Shown here: one piece after another, positions 35,535 through 42,877 of the stretch
How the letters are laid out: the number at the start of each line of letters is the position of its first letter
Numbering within the stretch: position 1 is the first letter of the stretch
NCBI RefSeq assembly: GCF_000372825.1
Contig: NZ_KB910516.1
Span: forward strand, 528,011-592,010
DNA length: 64,000 bases
Direction: 5' to 3'
Source: Methylobacterium sp. 77
GTDB taxonomy: Bacteria > Pseudomonadota > Alphaproteobacteria > Rhizobiales > Beijerinckiaceae
Notes under the pieces: generated by a model
Told to the model about the DNA's origin: nothing
Database searches by the model: none
The model's input: only the letters and a program-made list of their open reading frames with translations
Position numbers and translations under genes: made by a program

Positions 35535-36547
35535 TTGCCGTCGGTCAGCGCCGGGTCGATGTAGCTCTTCACGTCCTGGGCGGTCTTGTAGACCTCATAC
35601 TTGACGTTGAAGGCGTCGGCGTAGCGGCTGGACCCGTAAAGCGAGCCGAAGCCGTCGGCATCCTTCATCACCTTGGCGCCTTCGGCGAGGGTGAGCAGCT
35701 TGGTGCCCTTGAGGAAGCGGGTGAAGGTGGGGGCGTCGATGCCGACCTTGGCCGCCATGATCGCCACCGCGTCGGGCTGCGTCTTCGGGTCCTGGATGTA
35801 GGCGACGACCTTGTCCCAGACGCCGACGAACTTAATCCATTCGGCGCGGCGCCCGGACAGGCTCGACGGCGAGACGGCGACCACGTCGTAGATCAGGCCC
35901 GGCTCGTCGGCGGAGGTGTAGAGGGGCTTGGCGCCGGCGGCACCCTTCATCGCCTGCCCGGCAATGGGCTGCCACGCGCCGATGCCCGAGACGTCGCCGG
36001 AGGCCAGGACCTGGGGGGTCTCGTTGGTCTTAGCGTTGACCAGGGTGACGTCGGTCTCCTTGAGGCCGAGCTTGGTCAGGCCGTTGATCAGGAGCAGATG
36101 CTCGACGAGGCCGACTTCGAGGCCGACCTTCTTGCCCTTGAGATCGGCCAGCGTCTTCACGCCCGGCTTGCCGACGATCATGTCGTTGCCGTTCGAATAG
36201 TCGGTGAGCATGATCATGACGTTCTTGGCGCCATTGCCACCCATCACCAGGGCATCGCCATTGGTGCAGGTGACGGCGTCGAGCTTGCCGGCGGAGAACG
36301 CGTCCATGGAGGCCGAGTAGTCGAACCACTCGAACGTCGCGTCGATCCCCGCTTGCTTGAGCCAGCCCTTCTCGATGGCGACCTGCCACGCGACCCAGCC
36401 GGGCCAGTCGCTGTAGCCGATGCGCAGCGGCTCGGCGGCTTGAGCGGCGGGGATGGAAGCGGAGGCCGTGAGGAGGCCGAGAGCGAGGGCGCAGCCCGCG
36501 ACCGCCTTGCGTCCGGCGGTCAGGATCGTCGAAAGGTGCATCTGCAT
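35531..36547 (-). CDS. ABC importer substrate-binding protein (TauA/SsuA type)
   Basis: A 338-residue periplasmic solute-binding protein. A signal peptide of about 37 residues ends at PAAQAAEP. The mature start LRIGYSDWPGWVAWQVAIEK is typical of nitrate/sulfonate/taurine family binders. Later parts include ATFEWFDYSASMDAFSAGKL, DALVMGGNGAKNVMIMLTDY and GKKVGLEVGLVEHLLLINGL. The protein is the first gene of the long minus-strand unit and overlaps the permease by 4 bases. Within known guanidine loci an importer of this family is frequent, so a guanidine or urea-like ligand is likely. Translation may start at the second ATG, two codons inside. Confidence 0.88.
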   Translation of the reverse strand: MQMHLSTILTAGRKAVAGCALALGLLTASASIPAAQAAEPLRIGYSDWPGWVAWQVAIEKGWLKQAGIDATFEWFDYSASMDAFSAGKLDAVTCTNGDALVMGGNGAKNVMIMLTDYSNGNDMIVGKPGVKTLADLKGKKVGLEVGLVEHLLLINGLTKLGLKETDVTLVNAKTNETPQVLASGDVSGIGAWQPIAGQAMKGAAGAKPLYTSADEPGLIYDVVAVSPSSLSGRRAEWIKFVGVWDKVVAYIQDPKTQPDAVAIMAAKVGIDAPTFTRFLKGTKLLTLAEGAKVMKDADGFGSLYGSSRYADAFNVKYEVYKTAQDVKSYIDPALTDGK

Positions 36548-36560
36548 TCTCCGAACCGCG

Positions 36561-36586
36561 TAGTACGATCTCTGTAAATCGTAATA
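36561..36586. promoter_or_regulatory. Palindromic operator candidate between importer and NikR-like regulator
   Basis: TACGAT (36564-36569) and ATCGTA (36578-36583) form an exact inverted repeat with 8 bases between them. Allowing one mismatch, the arms extend to TAGTACGAT and ATCGTAATA. It lies between the two divergent starts, 14 bases from the binding-protein gene. NikR family proteins bind spaced inverted repeats, so this is the best candidate site for the adjacent regulator; binding is inferred. Confidence 0.6.
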
Positions 36587-36651
36587 CCGATTGGATTTCA
36601 GGCATACAAGAGCCGTGCCAGGAACTGCCCGGCATGCAGGAGGGAGGCCCC

Positions 36652-37170
36652 ATGGCTGGCGGCGACGAGACGGAAGCGACGGCCGATGAGGGCGGTCCCA
36701 TGGAGGAGGGCGGGAACGGACGGCGCAAGCCGGTGAGCCGGATCAGCCTGTCGCTCTCCGAGGACCTCCTCTGCGAGCTCGACACGATGGTGGGGGAGCG
36801 CGGCTTTGCCAGCCGCTCGCAGGCGGTGGCGACGATCCTCCACCGCTCCTTGGTCGAGCATCGTCACGAGGTTGGCGACCGGGTGATGGTCGGCACGATC
36901 ACGCTGTTCTACGACCATCTCGCGCCCGGCGTGCAGCAGCGCCTCGCCGACCTGCAGCGGCGCTTCATCGCCGAGGTCATCTCCTCGCTCCACGTCCACC
37001 TGACGAACAACCAGACCCTCGAAGTGGTGCTGGTTCAGGGGCCGGCGGCGACGCTCCAGACCATCGCCGACACGATGATCACCGAACGCGGCGTCATTTC
37101 CGGGCGGCTCGAACTCGTCGCGGCGCTGATTCCACAGCTCCATCCGTTCCAGGGGGAGGGCACGAGCTGA
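36652..37170 (+). CDS. NikR-like ribbon-helix-helix regulator with altered metal site
   Basis: A 172-residue regulator, divergent from the importer. An acidic, disordered start leads to a ribbon-helix-helix DNA-binding part (SRISLSLSEDLLCELDTM, then GFASRSQAVATILHRSL). The NikR-type ACT domain follows (VGTITLFYDHLAPGVQQRL, ISSLHVHLTNNQTLEVVLVQ, ERGVISGRLELV). Of the four nickel ligands of E. coli NikR (His76, His87, His89, Cys95), the two in HVH are kept (114 and 116), but the first is Arg103 and the cysteine is Thr122. It therefore probably does not sense nickel in the usual way. The ATG at 36652 has AGGAGGGAGG ahead; an in-frame ATG at 36634 overlaps that site. It converges on ureD with 9 bases between. 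Confidence 0.8.
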   Translation: MAGGDETEATADEGGPMEEGGNGRRKPVSRISLSLSEDLLCELDTMVGERGFASRSQAVATILHRSLVEHRHEVGDRVMVGTITLFYDHLAPGVQQRLADLQRRFIAEVISSLHVHLTNNQTLEVVLVQGPAATLQTIADTMITERGVISGRLELVAALIPQLHPFQGEGTS

Positions 37171-37179
37171 GGTCGGAGT

Positions 37180-38040
37180 TCAGCTCTGCCAGACCCTCGG
37201 CATCGGCGCGCCGCGATAGGCGCTGAGCACGCGGGCAGCCGTCGCCCGCATCGCATCCGGGTCGGCGCTCAAGAATCGGGCAACGAGGTTCCCGTTCCAG
37301 GCACTGGCCGCGACATCCACTCCCGGCGATCCGAGGCTGTCGAGATGGGCGCGAAACCGCTCCAGGCCGGCCTCGGCATCTGCCGAGACGTCGAGCAGGG
37401 TCGCCATCGCCCGTGCTCCGCCGCCGATGGCCGTCCGCTGCAGCAGGGCCGTGATCGGCCCATCGAAAGCGACGGAATCGGCATAGGTCAGTCGCCCTTC
37501 CCGGCGGATGCGCCACGCATCCCGGAACAGGCCGGTTTCCAATCGCTCGTGACGGGCCGTGCGGCCGAAGACGACCGCCTCGAAAGCGAGCAGCCGTGCA
37601 TCCGCCGCGAGGTCGGCCTCGAAGCGGCGCTCAAGCCTTGCGCGATCGAACAGGATGGTCTCCTGCGGCAGCCAGTCGAGGCGTGCCCCCTCGGCGAGCA
37701 CGGCCTTCGTGCCGACCTCACTCGAGAGACCGTCGGATTTGTAGATCTTCTCGGCGGCCGTGGTGGTGAGGACGAGATGCGAGCCGGCGCCGATTTCGGC
37801 CTCGACCCGGAACCTGTCGCCGCAGGCGATGCCGCCCGCCGTGTTGAGCAGGACCGCCTCGCAGACGCCCTCGCCATGGCGCGGAAGGCGCAGCCGCAGC
37901 GGCCCGGCCTCGGAGAGATCGGCGATATGCGTGCCGGCCCCGTGGCGGACGACGCGCACGGCGACGCGCCCGTCCGAGCGCTGCCGCGCCGGGGGTGGAT
38001 CGAGAAAGGGAGCGGCGAGGCTCGACCTGTCAGGGGCCAC
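37180..38040 (-). CDS. ureD: Urease accessory protein UreD/UreH
   Basis: A 286-residue protein of the UreD family, which helps load nickel into urease. Conserved parts are AVLLNTAGGIACGDRFRVEA, VLTTTAAEKIYKSDG, LDWLPQETILFDRARLERRF and LRDAWRIRREGRLTYADSVA-like text near residues 180-195. The gene uses a GTG start at 38040 with no obvious ribosome site. No ureA, ureB, ureC, ureE, ureF or ureG gene is within the window, so it is an isolated ureD; it may complete a urease operon elsewhere or be one of two copies. It follows sseA on the same strand after 27 bases. The family call is firm. Confidence 0.88.
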   Translation of the reverse strand: MAPDRSSLAAPFLDPPPARQRSDGRVAVRVVRHGAGTHIADLSEAGPLRLRLPRHGEGVCEAVLLNTAGGIACGDRFRVEAEIGAGSHLVLTTTAAEKIYKSDGLSSEVGTKAVLAEGARLDWLPQETILFDRARLERRFEADLAADARLLAFEAVVFGRTARHERLETGLFRDAWRIRREGRLTYADSVAFDGPITALLQRTAIGGGARAMATLLDVSADAEAGLERFRAHLDSLGSPGVDVAASAWNGNLVARFLSADPDAMRATAARVLSAYRGAPMPRVWQS

Positions 38041-38067
38041 GGGGGTGACGACCCGGCGCTTCGCCCC

Positions 38068-38916
38068 TCAGGCCGGTCCGGTGGCGACGGGCCGCGCGGG
38101 ATCGACGCCCCATTCGGACCAGGAACCGTCATAGAGCGCGCGGGGCGGGTGCCCGAGGGTCTCCAGGGCCAGCGAGATGATGGCCGCCGTCACGCCGGAG
38201 CCGCAGGTGGTGATCACGGGCTTTGCCGGATCGACGCCCGCCTCGGCGAAGACCTTGCGGAGGGATTCCGGGTCCTTCAGCCGGCCATCCGCCTGGAGCG
38301 CTGAATAATGGACGTTGCGCGCGCCCGGCATGTGGCCGGGTCGCACGCCGGGGCGCGGCTCGGCCTCTTCGCCACGGAAGCGCGGCGCGGAGCGCGCATC
38401 GACCACCTGGGCCGAACCGTTCTCCAGGGCGCGGGCGACGTCGCCCGCATCGGCCACCGCGCCGTTGTCGAGGCGGGCGGAGAAATGGCGCCGGTCACGG
38501 TGGGGGCCGTCGCCGTCCTCGGTCCTGCCGCCGGAAGCGAGCCAGGCCGGGAAACCGCCTTCGAGGATCTGGACGTCGCGGACACCGAAGGTGCGCAGCA
38601 TCCACCAGACCCGCGGCGCCGAGAACAGACCCATCCCGTCATAGACGACGATGTGCATGCCGTCGCCGATGCCGAGGTTGCGCATGCGCGAGGCGAAGAC
38701 CTCCGGCCGGGGCAGCATGTGCGGCAGCGGCGACGCCTCGTCGCTCATGGCATCGATGTCGAAGCGGATCGCGCCGGGGATATGGGCGGCCTGATACTCG
38801 GCCTCGGCGTTTCTGCCCTGGGCGGGCAGGTACCATGACGCATCGAGCACGATGATGCCGGGCGCGCCGAGACGCTCCTTGAGCCAGTCGGTCGTGACGA
38901 AGTGCGAAAGCGCCAT
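38068..38916 (-). CDS. sseA: 3-Mercaptopyruvate sulfurtransferase
   Basis: A 282-residue tandem rhodanese. It should transfer sulfur from 3-mercaptopyruvate to cyanide or a thiol. The start MALSHFVTTDWLKERLGAPG is typical. The first, inactive rhodanese repeat runs to about residue 140. The second carries the active cysteine in TTCGSGVTAAIISLAL; the CGSGVTA loop distinguishes mercaptopyruvate from thiosulfate sulfurtransferases (CRxGxT). The C-terminus YDGSWSEWGVDPARPVATG is also typical. The ATG at 38916 is chosen because homologues begin here; the frame stays open further upstream without conserved sequence. It may be co-transcribed with ureD behind it. Confidence 0.9.
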   Translation of the reverse strand: MALSHFVTTDWLKERLGAPGIIVLDASWYLPAQGRNAEAEYQAAHIPGAIRFDIDAMSDEASPLPHMLPRPEVFASRMRNLGIGDGMHIVVYDGMGLFSAPRVWWMLRTFGVRDVQILEGGFPAWLASGGRTEDGDGPHRDRRHFSARLDNGAVADAGDVARALENGSAQVVDARSAPRFRGEEAEPRPGVRPGHMPGARNVHYSALQADGRLKDPESLRKVFAEAGVDPAKPVITTCGSGVTAAIISLALETLGHPPRALYDGSWSEWGVDPARPVATGPA

Positions 38917-39068
38917 ATCTGGTCTGTCCACGATGTCTGTCTGCCCGGAATTCGGGTCGGCGCCACTCAACCACATCCGCCCCCGGCTTGCACAGCCGGC
39001 GCGTTGAGGCGAAAGCTCCGCTCCATGATGCACCGTCCCGCCAGAATCCATCCGGAGTCGACACGATC

Positions 39069-39311
39069 GTGAAGCCACGCGAGACGTTTCACATCGAGAT
39101 TCTCGGCGCCGACGACGAGGGTGAGGATCGCGTCCGCCAGCGCCTGTCGATCCGCGCCAGCGGGCCCGAAAGCGCCACGGAACGCGCACTCCTGCTGTTC
39201 GCGCGGGCACGGGCGCCGCAGCGCTCGGGAGGCCCGGCCGAAGCGGTGCGCGTCATCGACGGGGCCGGGACGGAGGTCTTCCACCGTACCCGCTTCGACG
39301 AGACCGCCTGA
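39069..39311 (+). CDS. Hypothetical protein, short and charged
   Basis: An 80-residue protein from a GTG at 39069, with CCGGAG upstream. It begins KPRETFHIEILGADDEGEDR and is rich in Arg and Glu with alternating hydrophobic residues, so it may form a small beta or alpha-beta domain. I do not recognise a family. Its stop lies 2 bases before the ATG of the next small gene, which suggests that the two are translated together. It is divergent from sseA. Confidence rests on composition and the tight coupling only. Confidence 0.5.
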   Translation: MKPRETFHIEILGADDEGEDRVRQRLSIRASGPESATERALLLFARARAPQRSGGPAEAVRVIDGAGTEVFHRTRFDETA

Positions 39312-39313
39312 CC

Positions 39314-39667
39314 ATGCGATTCCTCGGCGGCCTCGGCCTCATGCTGCTGCTCGCGGGCCTGTTCGTGCGCAGCTACACCCTGCCTCCGGCCCCGGACAGG
39401 CGGGGCGGCACGACGATCGCCCTGGCCTTTCCGAATCGCGCCCTGTTCGGCAGCCCGCGCGGCGATTGCATCGGCGGCCCCGAGGACGAGGCGGTGATCG
39501 GCTGCCTGGTCGGCTCCGTCTCCCGGTTCCGGGCCGAGACGATGCCGCTCGTCCAGCTTCCGTTCTGCGGCACCTGCTACGGCCTGTCCCAGAGCCTCGC
39601 CTCCCTCGGCAGGGACGAGAAAGCCGTCCAGGCCAAGCTCGCGCAGATGGCGCGATTCGGCTGGTGA
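39314..39667 (+). CDS. Hypothetical exported or membrane-anchored protein
   Basis: A 117-residue protein with an N-terminal hydrophobic helix (RFLGGLGLMLLLAGLFVRSY) that can be a signal or anchor. The mature part holds five cysteines in CIGGPEDEAVIGCLVGS and LPFCGTCYGLSQSLA, including a CGTC motif. CxxC pairs of this type occur in thiol-redox or metal-binding proteins, but no thioredoxin fold is evident. It directly follows the small charged protein. Function unknown. Confidence 0.55.
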   Translation: MRFLGGLGLMLLLAGLFVRSYTLPPAPDRRGGTTIALAFPNRALFGSPRGDCIGGPEDEAVIGCLVGSVSRFRAETMPLVQLPFCGTCYGLSQSLASLGRDEKAVQAKLAQMARFGW

Positions 39668-39967
39668 GATCCCGCGTCCACGCGCTCAGCGTATGGCTCG
39701 GCCATGAGATTGACTTCGCAGGCGCGAAAGCGCATATCGCACTTGCAGCGTCAGCGGCCGTAACGGGTTCGCTTGAGAGGGCTGCGTGACGGATCGCCGA
39801 TTGCGCGTCAGCGCGACCCAAGCGACCTGAGCCCCTCTCTTCAACGTGCATGCACCCGGATCGCCCCATCACGCGGGCGACCTCCAGCTCAACGGACCAG
39901 ACCCTTCGACAAGACGACCATCGTTTCCGATGGCGTCCGGCCGGTCCCGCTGCCTGAAAGTCTACCC
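39668..39967 (+). other. Gap before the helicase gene
   Basis: Three hundred bases without a gene I can support. The helicase frame stays open through part of it, but the translated text (many Arg, Ser, Pro) is not conserved helicase sequence. I take it as the 5' leader. Leaders of RNA helicase genes are often long. Confidence 0.5.
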
Positions 39968-41479
39968 TTGACCCAATTCACCGATTTCGGCCTCGCTCAG
40001 CCCGTGCTGCGCGCCCTGGATGAGGCCGGCTACAAGACACCGACCCCGATCCAGGCCCAGGCCCTTCGCCCCGCCATGGAAGGCCGCGACCTCTGCGGCA
40101 TCGCCCAGACCGGCACCGGCAAGACGGCCGCCTTCGCGCTGCCGATCCTGCACCGCCTCGCTCAGAACCCGCGCAAGGCGATCCGCCGCGGCTGCCGCGT
40201 GCTGGTGCTCTCGCCCACCCGCGAGCTCGCCAACCAGATCGCCGAGAGCTTCTCGGATTACGGTCGCTACCTCTCCTTCACCAACACCGTGGTGTTCGGC
40301 GGCGTCACCATCTCCCGCCAGGAGAAGGCGCTGGCCAACGGCGTCGACATCCTCGTCGCCACGCCGGGCCGCCTCATGGACCTCATCGAGCGCCGCTCGC
40401 TGACCCTCGAGGCCGTCGAGATCCTCGTCCTCGACGAGGCCGACCAGATGCTCGACCTCGGCTTCATCCACGCCCTCAAGCGCATCGTGAAGATGCTGCC
40501 GAAGGAACGCCAGAGCCTGTTCTTCTCGGCCACCATGCCGAAGAACATCGCCGGCCTCGCCGACCAGTACCTGCGCGATCCCGTTCAGGTCGCCGTCACG
40601 CCGGTGGCCACCACCGCCGAACGCGTCTCGCAGGAGGTCATCTTCGCCCATACCGGCGCGAAGCAGGCCCTGCTGAACCACATCCTGCGCGATCCGGCGA
40701 TCGAGCGGGTGCTGGTCTTCACGCGGACCAAACACGGCGCCGACCGCGTCGTGCGCGGCCTTGAGAAGGTGAGCATCGCGGCCTCGGCCATCCACGGCAA
40801 CAAGTCGCAGCCGCAGCGTGAGCGGGCACTGGCCGCGTTCAAGGACGGCTCGTGCCGGGTTCTGGTCGCCACCGACATCGCCGCCCGCGGCATCGACGTC
40901 GAGGCGGTGAGCCACGTCATCAACTACGACCTGCCGAACGTGCCCGAGAGCTACGTCCACCGCATCGGCCGCACCGCGCGTGCCGGGGCGAACGGGCTCG
41001 CCATCTCGTTCTGCAACGATGAGGAGAAGGCCTACCTGCGGGATATCGAGCGCATCACGCGCCAGAAGATCCCCGTGGGCAACTTCCCCGAGGGCTTCAG
41101 CCCGCCGACACGCCAGGAAGCGGCCGAGGCCGCACAGGCCGAGGAGCGCCGTCCGGCGCCCCAGGGCCAGCGTCCCGGCCAGCGCCAGGGCCAGCGCCCC
41201 GGTGGCGGTCGTCCCGGCTTCGGCGGTCGTCCCGGCGGCGGTCGTGGCGGCGAGAGCCGTGGCGGCCAGCCCGGTGGTCCGGCCCGTTCGGGCCGCCCGC
41301 AGGAAGGACGCGGCGAGCGCACCTCCGAGGGACAGGGTCGCGGCCCTCGTCCCGACCAGCGCGGTGACGGACGCGCCGCTCCCCGCCAGGGCGAACAGCG
41401 CCCGCGCAGCGGCGGTGGCGGCAATGCCGGCGGCGAAGGCCGTGCCATCGGCTGGCTCGACCGCTTTCCGCGTTCCTGA
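39968..41479 (+). CDS. DEAD-box RNA helicase, RhlE-like
   Basis: An ATP-dependent RNA helicase of about 503 residues that should unwind structured RNA in ribosome assembly or RNA decay. Motifs in order: Q motif PTPIQAQAL, AQTGTGKTAAF, PTRELANQ, GG, TPGRLMDL, DEAD in LVLDEADQML, SAT, FTRTKHGADR, TDIAARGIDV and HRIGRTARAG. After about residue 385 comes a long Gly/Arg/Pro/Gln-rich tail with RGG-like repeats, a likely RNA-binding disordered region. The start is uncertain: the conserved text begins TQFTDFGLAQPVLRAL right after a TTG at 39968, and no ATG or GTG fits nearby; the open frame reaches back to 39773. A terminator follows 29 bases after the stop. Confidence 0.9.
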   Translation: MTQFTDFGLAQPVLRALDEAGYKTPTPIQAQALRPAMEGRDLCGIAQTGTGKTAAFALPILHRLAQNPRKAIRRGCRVLVLSPTRELANQIAESFSDYGRYLSFTNTVVFGGVTISRQEKALANGVDILVATPGRLMDLIERRSLTLEAVEILVLDEADQMLDLGFIHALKRIVKMLPKERQSLFFSATMPKNIAGLADQYLRDPVQVAVTPVATTAERVSQEVIFAHTGAKQALLNHILRDPAIERVLVFTRTKHGADRVVRGLEKVSIAASAIHGNKSQPQRERALAAFKDGSCRVLVATDIAARGIDVEAVSHVINYDLPNVPESYVHRIGRTARAGANGLAISFCNDEEKAYLRDIERITRQKIPVGNFPEGFSPPTRQEAAEAAQAEERRPAPQGQRPGQRQGQRPGGGRPGFGGRPGGGRGGESRGGQPGGPARSGRPQEGRGERTSEGQGRGPRPDQRGDGRAAPRQGEQRPRSGGGGNAGGEGRAIGWLDRFPRS

Positions 41480-41508
41480 TCCGATCCCGACGGGATTTGA
41501 GTGAATTG

Positions 41509-41540
41509 ACGCCGCCTCGGAGCTTCCGGGGCGGCGTTTT
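41509..41540 (+). terminator. Rho-independent terminator after the helicase gene
   Basis: ACGCCGCC (41509-41516) pairs with GGCGGCGT (41530-41537). The loop holds a further CGG/CCG pairing, and a run of four T follows. Confidence 0.8.
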
Positions 41541-41640
41541 CGTGTCGGGCGTCCTCCGTTTGGCCGGGCCGGCCATTGCCGATGACCGCTGTCACGCCAT
41601 CTGACAGGTCGGCGGCCATTGCCGCGCGGGAGATGGGCAC

Positions 41641-41826
41641 ATGCGCTTCGAGCTGTATCGGGATTCGAGTGGCGACTGGCGCTGGCGCCTCAGGGTCACG
41701 AACGGGAACGTCATCGCCGATTCGAGCGAGGGCTATGCCCGCCGGGAGGATTGCGAGCACGGCATCGCGCTGGTGAAGGGCTCGGCGGAGGCCAGCACCG
41801 TCGACATGACCCTGAAGATCGCCTGA
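41641..41826 (+). CDS. DUF1508 (YegP-like) protein
   Basis: A 61-residue single DUF1508 repeat. The pattern MRFELYRDSSGDWRWRLRV, NGNVIADSSEGYARREDC and EHGIALVKGSAE is the family signature: a small beta-beta-alpha unit with Trp-Arg-Trp. E. coli YegP has two such repeats. Role unknown; some members respond to stress. It is monocistronic, and a short hairpin-free gap separates it from the Tyr-rich protein gene. Confidence 0.8.
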   Translation: MRFELYRDSSGDWRWRLRVTNGNVIADSSEGYARREDCEHGIALVKGSAEASTVDMTLKIA

Positions 41827-41997
41827 GCCGATCTCGGAAAGACCGGTCGAGACGGTTGCCCCTCGGAAGTCCGCTGTTAAGCTTGATCTCGCACCGCGTG
41901 AAACGCTTTGCCGACCTGATGCGTTTGGGTACCGGCTGAGCACGCATTCCCGTGCATGCGGCCCCGTAACGAACATCGTTCGATCACACGAGGAGTC

Positions 41998-42291
41998 ATG
42001 AACGTGCTGAGGAAACTCCTGCTGGCCGCGCTGCTGGCCCTGGGCTTTGCCGCCCTTGCACCGCAGGGCGCGACGGCCGCGCCCATCGGTCCGGTCCCCG
42101 CCCTTCAGAGCGAGGCCGCGCCGGCCGTCGCCGAGAAGGCCCAGTACTATTACCGCCGCCGCCCCTACTATCGCCGTCCGTTCTACGGCCGTCCGTATTA
42201 CCGTCGTCCGTTCTACGCTCCGCGCCCGTTCTACCGCCGTCCGTATTACGGCCCGCGTCGGTTCTACGGCCCGCGCCGCTTCTACTACTGA
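41998..42291 (+). CDS. Tyr/Arg/Pro-rich secreted repeat protein
   Basis: A 97-residue protein. AGGAG lies directly before the ATG at 41998. The first 27 residues form a signal peptide ending in GATAAP. A short spacer follows. The last 50 residues are built from Tyr, Arg, Pro and Phe in loose repeats such as RPYYRRPFY and RPFYGRPYY, ending RRFYY. No cysteine is present. Proteins of this style are common in Methylobacterium-like genomes and have no assigned role; the strongly cationic aromatic tail could bind polysaccharide, nucleic acid or the cell surface. A strong terminator follows. Confidence 0.75.
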   Translation: MNVLRKLLLAALLALGFAALAPQGATAAPIGPVPALQSEAAPAVAEKAQYYYRRRPYYRRPFYGRPYYRRPFYAPRPFYRRPYYGPRRFYGPRRFYY

Positions 42292-42314
42292 GTTCGTAGC
42301 GCCGGCATCTGCCG

Positions 42315-42352
42315 AGGCCCGGATGTCCCGAGACGGACATCCGGGCCTTTTT
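42315..42352 (+). terminator. Rho-independent terminator after the Tyr-rich protein gene
   Basis: AGGCCCGGATGTCC (42315-42328) pairs perfectly with GGACATCCGGGCCT (42335-42348) around a 6-base loop and is followed by five T. Confidence 0.9.
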
Positions 42353-42445
42353 CTTGACCTGATACCCCCTGTCGGCCGATGCAGGATGCCAAGCGGAGCC
42401 TCGGACGAACGAAGGCCCGGCATCGGATGATGGGTGGAGACCGGA

Positions 42446-42844
42446 ATGGGCGAGACCAGCGAACCGCGCGGCGACCTGACCGTGCGCACCAGCGCGATGC
42501 CGGCCGACACCAACGCCAATGGCGACATCTTCGGCGGCTGGGTCATGTCGCAGATGGATCAGGCCGGGGGAATCGCCGGGGTCGACCGGGCGCAGGGCCG
42601 GGTGGTGACGGTGGCCGTCGACGCGATGACCTTCATCCGCCCGGTGCGGATCGGCGACGTGCTCTGCGTCTATACCCGGGTCGAGAGCGTCGGACGCACC
42701 TCCATGAAGATTCAGGTCGAGGCCTGGGCCCGCCGCTTCCGCACCAAGCTTCGCGAGAAGGTCACCGAGGCGACCTTCACCTTCGTCGCCATCGACGACG
42801 AGGGCCGTCCGCGCCCGGTTCCCGAGACGGAGCCCGGAGAATGA
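42446..42844 (+). CDS. Acyl-CoA thioesterase, YciA-like hotdog protein
   Basis: A 132-residue hotdog-fold thioesterase that should hydrolyse acyl-CoA to the free acid and CoA. The family motif is visible as AMPADTNANGDIFGGWVMSQ, followed by MDQAGGIAG; the Asn and Asp residues around GDIFGGW are the expected catalytic region. VTVAVDAMTFIRPVRIGDVL and VESVGRTSMKIQVEAWAR are the central strand and helix. The ATG at 42446 has GGAG 7 bases upstream; a GTG at 42434 would add four residues. It converges on the metallopeptidase gene. Confidence 0.87.
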   Translation: MGETSEPRGDLTVRTSAMPADTNANGDIFGGWVMSQMDQAGGIAGVDRAQGRVVTVAVDAMTFIRPVRIGDVLCVYTRVESVGRTSMKIQVEAWARRFRTKLREKVTEATFTFVAIDDEGRPRPVPETEPGE

Positions 42845-42877
42845 GGTCCGGTCCGCGCGACCGGGTGAGGGCGAGGG

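Noticed and set aside
36548..36651. A second guanidine riboswitch upstream of the importer
   Set aside because: No ACGR-loop hairpin pair and no ykkC-like conserved text is seen. Only a spaced palindrome suited to protein binding is present.
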